A stretch of 64,000 nucleotides of DNA. Origin: JAKFWF01 sp963732635. Its GTDB lineage: Bacteria > Pseudomonadota > Alphaproteobacteria > Rhizobiales > Hyphomicrobiaceae. The notes below the pieces were generated by a model that was not told the origin of the DNA, ran no database searches, and worked only from the letters and a program-made list of their open reading frames with translations. Where the stretch lies: positions 124,001 through 188,000 of the forward strand of contig CAVTAL010000007.1 in NCBI GenBank assembly GCA_963732635.1, given 5' to 3'. Below, in pieces: positions 8,643-16,657 of this stretch. Numbering within the stretch: the first letter of the stretch is position 1; the number at the start of each line of letters is the position of its first letter. A program made the translations under genes and the position numbers.

Positions 8643-10250
8643 TCAGGCGCCGGCACGAATCTCGGCACGCGGTTGTGTCACCGGTTCCTCGGATTTGCGC
8701 GCAAGCTGAATAGCTTCACCGGTGGCAGTCATGCGCAGCAGGTTGTCGAGGAACATGTTGCCGGGCTGCGACCACATCCGCATCCACGACGCGGTTGAAG
8801 TTTCTGTTGCCGCTTGCTGGGTCAGCTCAGTCGCGGCTTGCTGCGTCAACTGAACTTCTTCGGCGACCGCTTCCTTCGCGACTTCGACAACGCCTGCCGT
8901 TGTCCGGGCCAGATATTCCGGCGAGAATGCAAACGCCGCCGAATCAAAGCCACCGAAGTTGCCGGACTGATAGCCCGTATGCACCGACGGCGGGATCGGC
9001 TCCAGCTTGTGCAACTTGTGTGGATCCTGACTCCGCACGAAGTTGGCAATCCGCGGCGCGATGTCGGACCGGAAGCGCGAGCCATTGAAAATGCCGTAAT
9101 GGCCGACGCCCGGGCACTCGTAATGTGCCTTCTTCGAATCAGGGATGGCGCTGCACAGGTTGAGAGCGGCTGCACACTGGCCGACGCCAGTGATATCGTC
9201 CTTCTCACCCTCGACGGTCATCAGCGAAACGCGCTTGATGGCCGTAAGATCGATGCGGCGTCCGCGATGCAGCATCTCGCCCTTCGCAAACATGTGGCGG
9301 ACGAACACTTGGTCGATCGTCTGCAGGTAGAACTCGGCGGTCAAATCCATCACCGCGAGGTATTCGTCGTAGAAGTCGCGATGCTTTTCTGCCGAGTCAC
9401 CGTCACCGCGCACGAGGTGGTAGAACATATCCTTGTGCGCTTTCATGTGCCGGTCGAGGTTCATGGTCATGAACCCGGTTAGCTGCAGGAAGCCAGGATA
9501 GACCGCGCGGCCAAAGCCCGTGTTGGGCCACGGCACGGTGGTGATCACGTTGCGACGGAACCACTCGATACCCTTCGTCTGGGCGAGCTTATTGACTTCG
9601 GTCGGGCTGATCCGGGTATCGATCGGACCGCCAGCGAGGACCATCGAGATCGGCACATGTGGGTCGTTGTCCTGCTCCATCAGCGCCACGGCGGCGAGCA
9701 CCGGCACGGACGGCTGGCAGATGGCGAACACGTGGACGTTGCCCGCGAAGTGGCGGAACATGTCCTTCATGTAGTCGATATAGTCGTCGAGATCGAAGTT
9801 GCCGTTGGCGAGCGGCACGTCGCGCGCATCTTGCCAATCGGTGATGTAGACCTCGTGGTTCGGCAGCAGCGTCTCGACCGTGCCGCGCAAAAGGGTAGCA
9901 AAGTGGCCGGACATCGGCGCAACCAGGATGATGCTTGGATCCTGAACAGAGCGAGCCGAGTCGATCGAACGCTTGAAGTGGACGAGGCGGCAGAACGGCC
10001 GTTGCCAGACGACTTCCTCGGTCACGGTCACCGGCAGCCCGTCGACGACGGTGCTCGGCAAGCCGAACGTCGGCTTTTCGTAGCGGCGGGTGGTACGCTC
10101 GAATACTTCGCAGGCAGCGGCCGCGTGGCGGCCGACCGAAGTATGGGTCAGCGGATTAAAGGGGTTCTTGAAGAACATTCGGCCTGCATCCGCAGCTGCC
10201 CGGGCGGGCTTTACGGCAGCATGGCCAAGCTCGTACCATTGGTAGAGCAT
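8643..10250 (-). CDS. phaZ: Intracellular polyhydroxyalkanoate (PHB) depolymerase
   Basis: A 535-residue PhaZ family protein that mobilises stored PHB granules to 3-hydroxybutyrate oligomers in the cytoplasm. The N-terminal MLYQWYELGHAAVKPAR and the block VFAICQPSVPVLAAVALM are family hallmarks. The catalytic nucleophile in intracellular depolymerases is a cysteine in this block (Cys near residue 178), replacing the lipase-box serine. The family body ends near residue 420. An Ala/Gln-rich tail follows with two tandem copies of LTQQAATE at about 8795-8850, and then a terminal segment that could be a granule-binding or phasin-like helix. A TGCA-type palindromic operator lies about 130-160 bases upstream. 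Confidence 0.92.
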   Translation of the reverse strand: MLYQWYELGHAAVKPARAAADAGRMFFKNPFNPLTHTSVGRHAAAACEVFERTTRRYEKPTFGLPSTVVDGLPVTVTEEVVWQRPFCRLVHFKRSIDSARSVQDPSIILVAPMSGHFATLLRGTVETLLPNHEVYITDWQDARDVPLANGNFDLDDYIDYMKDMFRHFAGNVHVFAICQPSVPVLAAVALMEQDNDPHVPISMVLAGGPIDTRISPTEVNKLAQTKGIEWFRRNVITTVPWPNTGFGRAVYPGFLQLTGFMTMNLDRHMKAHKDMFYHLVRGDGDSAEKHRDFYDEYLAVMDLTAEFYLQTIDQVFVRHMFAKGEMLHRGRRIDLTAIKRVSLMTVEGEKDDITGVGQCAAALNLCSAIPDSKKAHYECPGVGHYGIFNGSRFRSDIAPRIANFVRSQDPHKLHKLEPIPPSVHTGYQSGNFGGFDSAAFAFSPEYLARTTAGVVEVAKEAVAEEVQLTQQAATELTQQAATETSTASWMRMWSQPGNMFLDNLLRMTATGEAIQLARKSEEPVTQPRAEIRAGA

Positions 10251-10381
10251 CGATCAGACACCTCTCGGATTGTGGCGCTCCAGCGTGACTTTTCTCGACG
10301 CCTGCATCTGCGGCAGGTTGAGCAATGATCAGGCATTTCGACTGAACAGGCCCTGTACGCTAACGTCAATCCTACTAAGGA

Positions 10382-10410
10382 TTGCATACTGCGATGCAAA
10401 AGATTGCATC
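10382..10410. promoter_or_regulatory. Overlapping TGCA palindromes upstream of phaZ, probable PhaR-type operator
   Basis: Two overlapping perfect inverted repeats: TTGCAT-N6-ATGCAA (10382-10399) and GATGCAA-N4-TTGCATC (10393-10410). They lie about 132-168 bases before the phaZ start. PhaR, the PHB-responsive repressor of alphaproteobacteria, binds TGC/GCA-rich repeats of this kind near pha genes. Assignment to PhaR is inference. Confidence 0.6.
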
Positions 10411-10441
10411 GATTCGCCCGTAGGTAAAGGCCCGGAGGGTC

Positions 10442-11074
10442 CTACAACTGTTGCTGTAGGGCCTGAATCACCTCTTCGACGGTCAAACCTTGTGACAAAT
10501 GGGTGACATATTCGCCCTGCCGATTCATCAAATAGATCAGCGGTTCGTAAGCGATTGTGGTTTGAGACGGTGTCGCCGGATCCACAACGAGCTCAACAGG
10601 CATACGATAAGCCTTCGCGACTGCAGCAATTTCGCGCGCAGTACCCGTCAAACCGATCAGCCGAGAATCGAATTTTTCCAGATATTTAGAGAGGTTGGCC
10701 GGCGTATCGCGCTCGGGATCGAGGGTGATGAAAATGGCAGCCACACGGTCGACCTTGGGGCCGAGGCGATCCAACGCTCCGGACAACACTTGCAAGGTGG
10801 CGGGCGTTAGGTCGGGCTCGTTTGTGAAGCCGAATGTCACGATCATCGCTCGACCGCGGAACGTCGTGTCCGAAACCAGGTTGCCAGTGTGCGAGATCAG
10901 TTTGAATGGCCCGCCGATCAGTGCGGTGCCGACGTCGCGGGATGGAGCTGACGGATCGAACAGGCGCTGTCGCGCATCGGCAAATATCAGCAGGCCGGCG
11001 AGGGCGCCGAGTGCAAGTGCATTCAGGGCAATCGCGATCAATGTTCGAGGGCGCAACTCGACTTGGTTCTTCAT
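10442..11074 (-). CDS. SCO/SenC/PrrC-family protein lacking the copper ligands
   Basis: A 210-residue protein with one N-terminal membrane anchor (about residues 11-31) and a periplasmic thioredoxin-fold SCO domain. Family members deliver copper to cytochrome c oxidase through a CxxxC pair and a distal His. Here the family block FTxCPxxCP reads FTNEPDLTP, with Glu86 and Thr90 in place of the two cysteines. The His in the VDHxxxxYL block is Glu177 (YEPLIYLM). The rest of the fold (TLDPERDTP, LTGTAREI) is conserved and the frame is intact, so this looks like a specialised paralogue rather than decay. It is divergent from actS, the place of senC/prrC in Rhodobacter, so a role in the redox signal is plausible. 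Confidence 0.85.
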   Translation of the reverse strand: MKNQVELRPRTLIAIALNALALGALAGLLIFADARQRLFDPSAPSRDVGTALIGGPFKLISHTGNLVSDTTFRGRAMIVTFGFTNEPDLTPATLQVLSGALDRLGPKVDRVAAIFITLDPERDTPANLSKYLEKFDSRLIGLTGTAREIAAVAKAYRMPVELVVDPATPSQTTIAYEPLIYLMNRQGEYVTHLSQGLTVEEVIQALQQQL

Positions 11075-11163
11075 ATCGCTTCCGTGTTGATTAAGCGCAG
11101 CAATGGATTAGGCAGCGACGACGACGCAAGCTAGCCTTAAACTCTGCCCGGACTGCAATTCTC

Positions 11164-12606
11164 ATGATGGCCCAGACCCCCATGTACTCCACCAAGTACA
11201 CGCTGACCGCGCTCGCGACCGATCGGGCGACACTCGATCCGGATGCGAGCCGTCTGCGCCTGCAGACCACGATCCGGCTGCGCTGGTTCGCGGTGATCGG
11301 CCAGTTGATTGCGGTGGCGCTGGTCTATTTCGGTTTTGGGTTCGATTTGCCGATGGGCTGGTGCTTGCTGCTGATCGCGGCTTCGGTCTGGCTCAATGTC
11401 ATCCTGCGGCTGTGGTTCCCGGCGCGCTATCGACTGCTCGCGCCGTTCGCCACCGGACTGCTGGCCTACGACATCTGCCAGCTGTCGGCCCTGCTGTATC
11501 TGACCGGCGGCATCGACAATCCATTCACGGTCCTGCTGGCGGCGCCGGTGACAGTCTCCGCCGCCACGTTGCCGTCTCGCAATACCATGTTTCTGGGCGC
11601 AATGGCGCTGACCACATCGGCATTGCTGATCCCATTCCACTTGCCGCTGCCGTGGACGCAAGGCTCGGCACCCGACCTGCCGACGCTGTATCAGATCGGT
11701 GCCTTCGCAGGCGTCGCCTCGTGCACGGTGTTCCTGGGATTCTATGGCTGGCGGTTGTCCAAGGAGAGTCGGCAGATGTCGGAGGCGCTAGCCGCGACCG
11801 AACTGGTGTTGGCGCGTGAGCAGAAGTTGCATGCCCTCGACGGTCTGGCCGCCGCCGCCGCCCACGAACTCGGTACGCCGCTCGGCACCATCGTGCTGGT
11901 GGTGAAGGAACTCGAACGCGAACTGGCCTCGGATTCGGCTCATGCCGAGGATCTAGCATTATTGAAAAGTCAGGCGCAGCGTTGCCGCGAAATCCTGCAA
12001 ACCCTGACGCGCAAGCCGACAGAGGCTGATCCGTTGCATTCAAGCCTCACTGTCACGCACTTGATCGAAGGCGCGGTCGAGCCGCATCGAGTGTTCCGGG
12101 TCGCGTTCGAGATCGATTGCGGCCCCTACGTCGGAGGCGAACCGGGCGTCGGCGAGCGCGGCGAGCCCGTCGGCGAGCGCCGACCGGGCCTGATCTATGG
12201 CGTCGGCAACCTTATCGAAAACGCCGTCGAATTTGCCCGATCCAAGGTGACGGTGACGGCCCGCTGGAATGACCGCGAGGTGATGATAACCATTGCCGAT
12301 GACGGCCCGGGCTTCTCGGCCGAAGTGATCGATTCGCTGGGCGAGCCCTACGTCACCACGCGGCGAAGCACTGGTGCCAGGCTCGACGAGGGTAAAGCGA
12401 CAGGGCTGGGCCTCGGCTTCTTCATAGCCAAGACCCTGCTTGAGCGTTCCGGGGCCACCGTCGGCCTTGCCAACAAGGATGCCCCGGATCATGGCGCGGT
12501 GGTCATGTTGACCTGGCCACGCCATGCTTTCGAGGGGCGGGAGCCCATCTGGTCGGCATTCCCTGGGCAAGCGCGCCGGGCATCAAATGTGGTCGAAGCA
12601 GGCTAG
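11164..12606 (+). CDS. actS: ActS/RegB/PrrB-family redox-sensing histidine kinase
   Basis: A membrane histidine kinase of 480 residues with about six N-terminal membrane helices. It carries the quinone-sensing signature GGIDNPF (near residues 115-121) and the H-box HELGTPLGTI, with phospho-acceptor His near 234. The conserved redox cysteine appears in QAQRCREIL (Cys near 274). ATP-binding N and G boxes follow (LIENAVEFA, DDGPGFS, GLGLGFFIAKTLL). RegB/ActS autophosphorylates under reducing conditions and passes phosphate to RegA/ActR, controlling respiration, CO2 and N2 fixation genes. The stop codon lies inside a palindromic repeat beginning at 12603, so the last residues may have been changed by its insertion. 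ATG codons at 11164 and 11167 are both possible starts. Confidence 0.93.
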   Translation: MMAQTPMYSTKYTLTALATDRATLDPDASRLRLQTTIRLRWFAVIGQLIAVALVYFGFGFDLPMGWCLLLIAASVWLNVILRLWFPARYRLLAPFATGLLAYDICQLSALLYLTGGIDNPFTVLLAAPVTVSAATLPSRNTMFLGAMALTTSALLIPFHLPLPWTQGSAPDLPTLYQIGAFAGVASCTVFLGFYGWRLSKESRQMSEALAATELVLAREQKLHALDGLAAAAAHELGTPLGTIVLVVKELERELASDSAHAEDLALLKSQAQRCREILQTLTRKPTEADPLHSSLTVTHLIEGAVEPHRVFRVAFEIDCGPYVGGEPGVGERGEPVGERRPGLIYGVGNLIENAVEFARSKVTVTARWNDREVMITIADDGPGFSAEVIDSLGEPYVTTRRSTGARLDEGKATGLGLGFFIAKTLLERSGATVGLANKDAPDHGAVVMLTWPRHAFEGREPIWSAFPGQARRASNVVEAG

Positions 12607-12681
12607 TGTCCCGAATCCGAAGTTCGCACTCGCCTGGACGTTCGCTCTCTTGCGAACTTCGGATTCAAAAAGGGACACTAG
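12603..12681. repeat. Palindromic repeat element A, with CTAGTGT ends
   Basis: A 79-base imperfect palindrome bounded by CTAGTGTCCC and GGGACACTAG. An inner perfect stem (AATCCGAAGTTCGCA / TGCGAACTTCGGATT) encloses an about 22-base loop. It overlaps the actS stop codon. It is of the same design as the element 13 bases downstream. Confidence 0.85.
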
Positions 12682-12694
12682 AATCATAGAGTTG

Positions 12695-12770
12695 CTAGTG
12701 TGGCTTTGGTTCGGAAGTTCCTACCCGAGAGGGCATCAAGTGCCTAGGAACTTCCGAACCGCCACACTAG
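12695..12770. repeat. Palindromic repeat element B, with CTAGTGT ends
   Basis: A 76-base imperfect palindrome: ends CTAGTGTGGC and GCCACACTAG, inner stem GGTTCGGAAGTTCCTA / TAGGAACTTCCGAACC. The outer seven bases and the GAAGTTC core match element A, while the rest differs. It lies between actS and actR. Confidence 0.85.
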
Positions 12771-12906
12771 GGCGACGTATGAGCATACTGACCCAAGTCA
12801 ATTCGGTGATCATGGCTGTTAGGGCAAACAGTGCGTAGGGCTTAGCTTGGGGCTTGGCGTGCGCTGTGCATCCGCTATATCTCAACCAGAACTGGAGGGT
12901 GCCGCC

Positions 12907-13470
12907 GTGTCTGAAGATCTGTCGTTCAAGAAGGACGAGTTGCCGGAAGATGTGTCGCTCGTCTTGATCGACGATGACAAGGCGTTCGTGCAACGTCTTG
13001 CCCGCGCGATGGAAGCGCGCGGCTTTGACGTCCGGGTGGGTCATTCGGTGGCCGAGGGCATGGAACTCATTCGCCAGCGCGCGCCGGCATTCGCAGTTGT
13101 CGATATGCGGCTTGAGGACGGCAACGGCCTCGATGTGATCGCCGAACTGTCCAGGGTTCGCCCGAACGCGCGGGCCATCGTGCTCACCGGCTACGGCAAC
13201 TTCGCCACGGCGGTCTCGGCGGTCAAGCTCGGCGCCGTGGATTATCTGGGCAAACCGGCCGATGCCGATGACGTCACCGATGCGCTGCTGGCGCCTTCCA
13301 ACGCCAAGGCGCCGCCGCCGGAGAACCCAATGTCGGCCGACCGCGTGCGGTGGGAGCATATCCAACGTGTCTATGAGCTATGCGGCCGCAACGTCTCGGA
13401 GACCGCCCGGCGCCTGAACATGCATCGGCGGACCTTGCAGCGCATTCTCGCCAAGCGCGCGCCCAAGTAA
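12907..13470 (+). CDS. actR: ActR/RegA/PrrA-family response regulator
   Basis: A cytoplasmic response regulator of about 187 residues. The receiver domain has the acidic pocket LIDDD, phospho-acceptor Asp near residue 66 in VVDMRLEDGNG, the Thr of VLTGYG and the Lys of LGKPAD. A proline-rich linker leads to a Fis-type helix-turn-helix ending HRRTLQRILAKRAPK, the nearly invariant RegA/ActR DNA-binding end. The frame opens at 12847, but the GTG at 12907 has GGAGGG about 8 bases upstream and gives the usual N-terminus. It is separated from actS by two palindromic repeats, so the pair may not be expressed in strict proportion. Confidence 0.94.
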   Translation: MSEDLSFKKDELPEDVSLVLIDDDKAFVQRLARAMEARGFDVRVGHSVAEGMELIRQRAPAFAVVDMRLEDGNGLDVIAELSRVRPNARAIVLTGYGNFATAVSAVKLGAVDYLGKPADADDVTDALLAPSNAKAPPPENPMSADRVRWEHIQRVYELCGRNVSETARRLNMHRRTLQRILAKRAPK

Positions 13471-13534
13471 CGGCGGCGATCACTCGCGTTTTGGCAGGGG
13501 AGCGTAACGCCCCTCGCCGCGTGCCGCGAGAATT

Positions 13535-14026
13535 CTACTCGTTCCAGCTACGCTCCAACAGCAGTTCAGGGTCGGCGAGTGCGGTCAGTCGAAATGCGCC
13601 GACGCGGGCCATGCGTGTCACAAGAGTCTTGCGCCGTGCCGCCGCCAGTGGATGCGTCGGCGCTTCGCGGAGAAATTCCGCGCCGAAGCGGTCGGCGACG
13701 ATATGGCCGGTGTCGTCGGGCAGCAGACCGATCGGGAATTGCGGATTGACCGCGAACCACAGCCGGTCGCAAAATTCACGGTACTCGGGCCATTTGCTGT
13801 CGACCCGGAAGTCCTCGACGCTGGATTTGATTTCAACAATCCATACCTCGCCGCGTTCGGACAGTGCGATCAAGTCGGCGCGGCGGCCGTTGGCCAGCGA
13901 AAGCTCGGGCAGGCAGGCGAAGCCATGTGCCAATAGCAGCCGGCGGGTGCCACGCGCGATGTCGAGTGCCGCCGGCGATTGCCGTCCGTCGGTGGGTGCC
14001 GGTAGATTGTGGTCGATGCCCGTCAT
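13535..14026 (-). CDS. mmcB: MmcB-family DNA repair protein
   Basis: About 163 residues. The core ADLIALSERGEVWIVEIKSS is a PD-(D/E)xK-like nuclease core (Asp, then Glu-x-Lys), followed by DSKWPEYREFCDRLWFAV, typical of MmcB. In Caulobacter MmcB belongs to the mitomycin-C/SOS response. The frame is open much further upstream, but that part is low-complexity and antisense to the Lon-like gene. The ATG at 14026 gives a family-like start. It is divergent from the protease gene and convergent with actR. Confidence 0.85.
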   Translation of the reverse strand: MTGIDHNLPAPTDGRQSPAALDIARGTRRLLLAHGFACLPELSLANGRRADLIALSERGEVWIVEIKSSVEDFRVDSKWPEYREFCDRLWFAVNPQFPIGLLPDDTGHIVADRFGAEFLREAPTHPLAAARRKTLVTRMARVGAFRLTALADPELLLERSWNE

Positions 14027-14122
14027 GTCTTCGCCATGAGTGGATGGGACTGCCTTTAGTCTCATTTCTAGCGGATATGCGGCGGCATTGCCGCGCGGGC
14101 AAGGCACGAGGGGGCGAGGAAG

Positions 14123-16657
14123 ATGATCTTCAAGTGGGTAAAGGGTGCAAAAAGCGAGGTTTTGGTCGCCGATACGGCCGCGCCGCCGCCGCCTTCCCCG
14201 AATGTGCCCGGCGTGCCCGCAGCGGCCGTCGCCGACTCGCGCCTGCCATTGCCGGCGTCGGCGCTGCGTCGCACCGTCGAGGCGTCCTCGCTCGGCTTCA
14301 AGTCCACCGCTGAGTTGGAGCCGATCGACGGACTGATCGGTCAGGATCGCGCGCTGCGGGCCATCCAGTTTGGCGCCGACATCAAGGCGCACGATTTCAA
14401 CATGTTCGTACTGGGCCCCCCCTCCACCGGGAAAAGTACGGCGGTGAAGACCTACCTCGCCCAAAAAGCGCGTCCGAAGCGGGCCTCGTCCGACTGGGTC
14501 TACGTCTACAACTACGACAACCCGAACCGACCGCGCGCACTGGAATTGCCCTGCGGCCGGGCCAAGCAGTTCGCGACCGGCATGATCACGGCGATCGACG
14601 AATTGCGCGCGACGCTGCCGGCGATGTTCGAAGGCGACGACTACCAGACCCGCCGCCGTGCCATTGATGAAGCGTTTCGGTCCGGCCAGGAAGGCGCGCT
14701 CGAAGAACTCAATCGCAAGGCCCAGACGCAGAACATTGCCATCCTGCGGACGCCGACCGGCTTCGCCATGGCGCCGATGCTCGAAGGCAAGGTGGTGAAG
14801 CCGGAAGTCTTCATGCAGTTGCCGGAGGACATGCGGCGCAGCGTCGAGGCCAAGATCGAGGTGCTGCAAGGCGAACTTGAACAACTACTGACCAAAGTGC
14901 CGAAGTCCGACAAGGAACGCCGGCACAAGCTCACCGCATTGCAGGAAGAAATCGCGACCATCGCCACCCGCGAGGCGATCGACGATGTCGAAGCGACGTT
15001 CGCCGATCTGCCGATCGTGCTTGAGCATCTCAGTGCCACCAAGGCGGATATGGTCCGGAACATGGCGTTGTTCCTGAATGAGGGCGAGGACGCGGGCGGT
15101 CCGATCAAGCCGCCGGCCGATGCCTCGCGCGACGCCCGTTACCGCCGCTATCTGGTGAACCAGTTCGTCAGTGGCGAGGCCGGCGACGTTTGCGACCAGC
15201 CGATCGTCGAGGAGATGAACCCGACCTACGGCAACCTCATCGGCCGCATCGAGCACATCGCCCAGATGGGCACGATGCTGACCGATTTCCTGTTGGTGAA
15301 GGCCGGCGCGCTGCATCGCGCCAACAGTGGCTATCTGCTGGTTGATGCGCGCAAGCTGCTATTGTCGCCGTTCGCCTGGGAAGCGTTGAAGCGGGCGCTC
15401 AAGGCGCGCGAGATCCGCATCGAGCAGCCGATCGAGACGGTCGGCATGATGACCGCGCAAACGCTCGATCCGGAACCAATCCCGCTCGACGTCAAGGTGG
15501 TGCTGTTCGGCGACCGCGACCTCTATTACATGCTGGATCAGGCCGATCCCGACTTCGCCCGGCTGTTCAAGGTGCAGGCCGACTTCGACGATACGATGAA
15601 CCGCTCGACCGACAACGATCGCGCCTATGCGCGGTTGATCGCCTCGATCGTGCGGGAGCACAAGCTGAAACCGGTCGATGCGGCGGGCGTCGCCCGCATG
15701 ATCGAGGAAGGTGCGCGGCTAGCGGATGACCGCGAGAAGCTTTCGATCGAAATCGGCCGCCTGTCCGACATCGTGCGCGAAGCCGATTATTGGGCAACGC
15801 GCGAAGGCCACGAGGTGATCACGCGCAAGGACATAGTGAAGTCGATCGACGAGGCACTCGACCGTGCAAGCCGCCTGCGCGACCGCCTGCAGGAAACCGT
15901 CGAACGCGGTATCATTCTGATCGATACTGCCGGCTCCAAGGTCGGCCAGATCAATGGGCTGTCGGTCCTGCAATTGGGCGCCCATGCGTTCGGCAAGCCG
16001 AGCCGCATCACCGCCCGCGTACGCATGGGACAGGGGCGCGTCACCGACATCGAACGCGAGGTCGAACTCGGCGGTCCGCTTCACTCCAAGGGCGTTATGA
16101 TTCTGTGGGGCTATCTCGCCGGTCGCTACGCCCAGGACGTACCGTTGGCGCTCGCAGCAACCTTGGTGTTCGAGCAGTCCTATGGCGGTGTCGACGGCGA
16201 CAGCGCGTCGTCGGCCGAACTCTATGCATTGTTGTCGGCGCTCGCGGATGTGCCGATCAGCCAGTCATTCGCGGTAACCGGCTCCGTCAATCAGTGGGGC
16301 GAAGTTCAAGCGATCGGCGGCGTCAACGAGAAGATCGAAGGCTTCTTCGATCTGTGCGCCTCGCGCGGCCTCGATGGCACGCAAGGCGTATTGATCCCGC
16401 AGGCGAACGTCCAGCATCTCATGCTGCGCGAGAATATTGTTGCAGCCGTCGCCGAAGGCCGGTTCCGCATTCATGCCGTCGCCAGCATCGATGACGGCAT
16501 CGAGATTCTCACTGGCCGCAAGGCCGGCCAGCGCGACGACTCCGGCGCCTATCCGGCAGACGCGATCAATGGTCTCGTGGAGGAAAAACTGCGCGGGTTC
16601 GCTCTGCGAATCAAGAGTTTCGCGAGTAGCAAGGACAAGGAGACGCCAACGTCATGA
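14123..16657 (+). CDS. Lon-like ATP-dependent protease (AAA domain plus S16 peptidase domain)
   Basis: An 844-residue protein with a Walker A motif GPPSTGKS (residues 98-105) and a long inserted helical region (about 190-330). The C-terminal Lon protease domain has the catalytic Ser of GDSASSAEL and the catalytic Lys of GGVNEKIEGFF. This is the LonB/AAA_32-type family found alongside normal Lon; it degrades or remodels cytoplasmic proteins, but its substrates are unknown. The last four bases overlap the next gene (ATGA), so the two are translationally coupled. Confidence 0.9.
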   Translation: MIFKWVKGAKSEVLVADTAAPPPPSPNVPGVPAAAVADSRLPLPASALRRTVEASSLGFKSTAELEPIDGLIGQDRALRAIQFGADIKAHDFNMFVLGPPSTGKSTAVKTYLAQKARPKRASSDWVYVYNYDNPNRPRALELPCGRAKQFATGMITAIDELRATLPAMFEGDDYQTRRRAIDEAFRSGQEGALEELNRKAQTQNIAILRTPTGFAMAPMLEGKVVKPEVFMQLPEDMRRSVEAKIEVLQGELEQLLTKVPKSDKERRHKLTALQEEIATIATREAIDDVEATFADLPIVLEHLSATKADMVRNMALFLNEGEDAGGPIKPPADASRDARYRRYLVNQFVSGEAGDVCDQPIVEEMNPTYGNLIGRIEHIAQMGTMLTDFLLVKAGALHRANSGYLLVDARKLLLSPFAWEALKRALKAREIRIEQPIETVGMMTAQTLDPEPIPLDVKVVLFGDRDLYYMLDQADPDFARLFKVQADFDDTMNRSTDNDRAYARLIASIVREHKLKPVDAAGVARMIEEGARLADDREKLSIEIGRLSDIVREADYWATREGHEVITRKDIVKSIDEALDRASRLRDRLQETVERGIILIDTAGSKVGQINGLSVLQLGAHAFGKPSRITARVRMGQGRVTDIEREVELGGPLHSKGVMILWGYLAGRYAQDVPLALAATLVFEQSYGGVDGDSASSAELYALLSALADVPISQSFAVTGSVNQWGEVQAIGGVNEKIEGFFDLCASRGLDGTQGVLIPQANVQHLMLRENIVAAVAEGRFRIHAVASIDDGIEILTGRKAGQRDDSGAYPADAINGLVEEKLRGFALRIKSFASSKDKETPTS

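Noticed and set aside
10438..10463. Hairpin overlapping the SCO gene stop codon, considered as a terminator
   Set aside because: The stem lies partly inside the coding sequence and only TTT follows after a second weak stem, so it is not convincing.
13535..14884. 449-codon version of the mmcB frame
   Set aside because: The first 286 codons are antisense to the Lon-like protease gene; the MmcB domain begins at the ATG at 14026.
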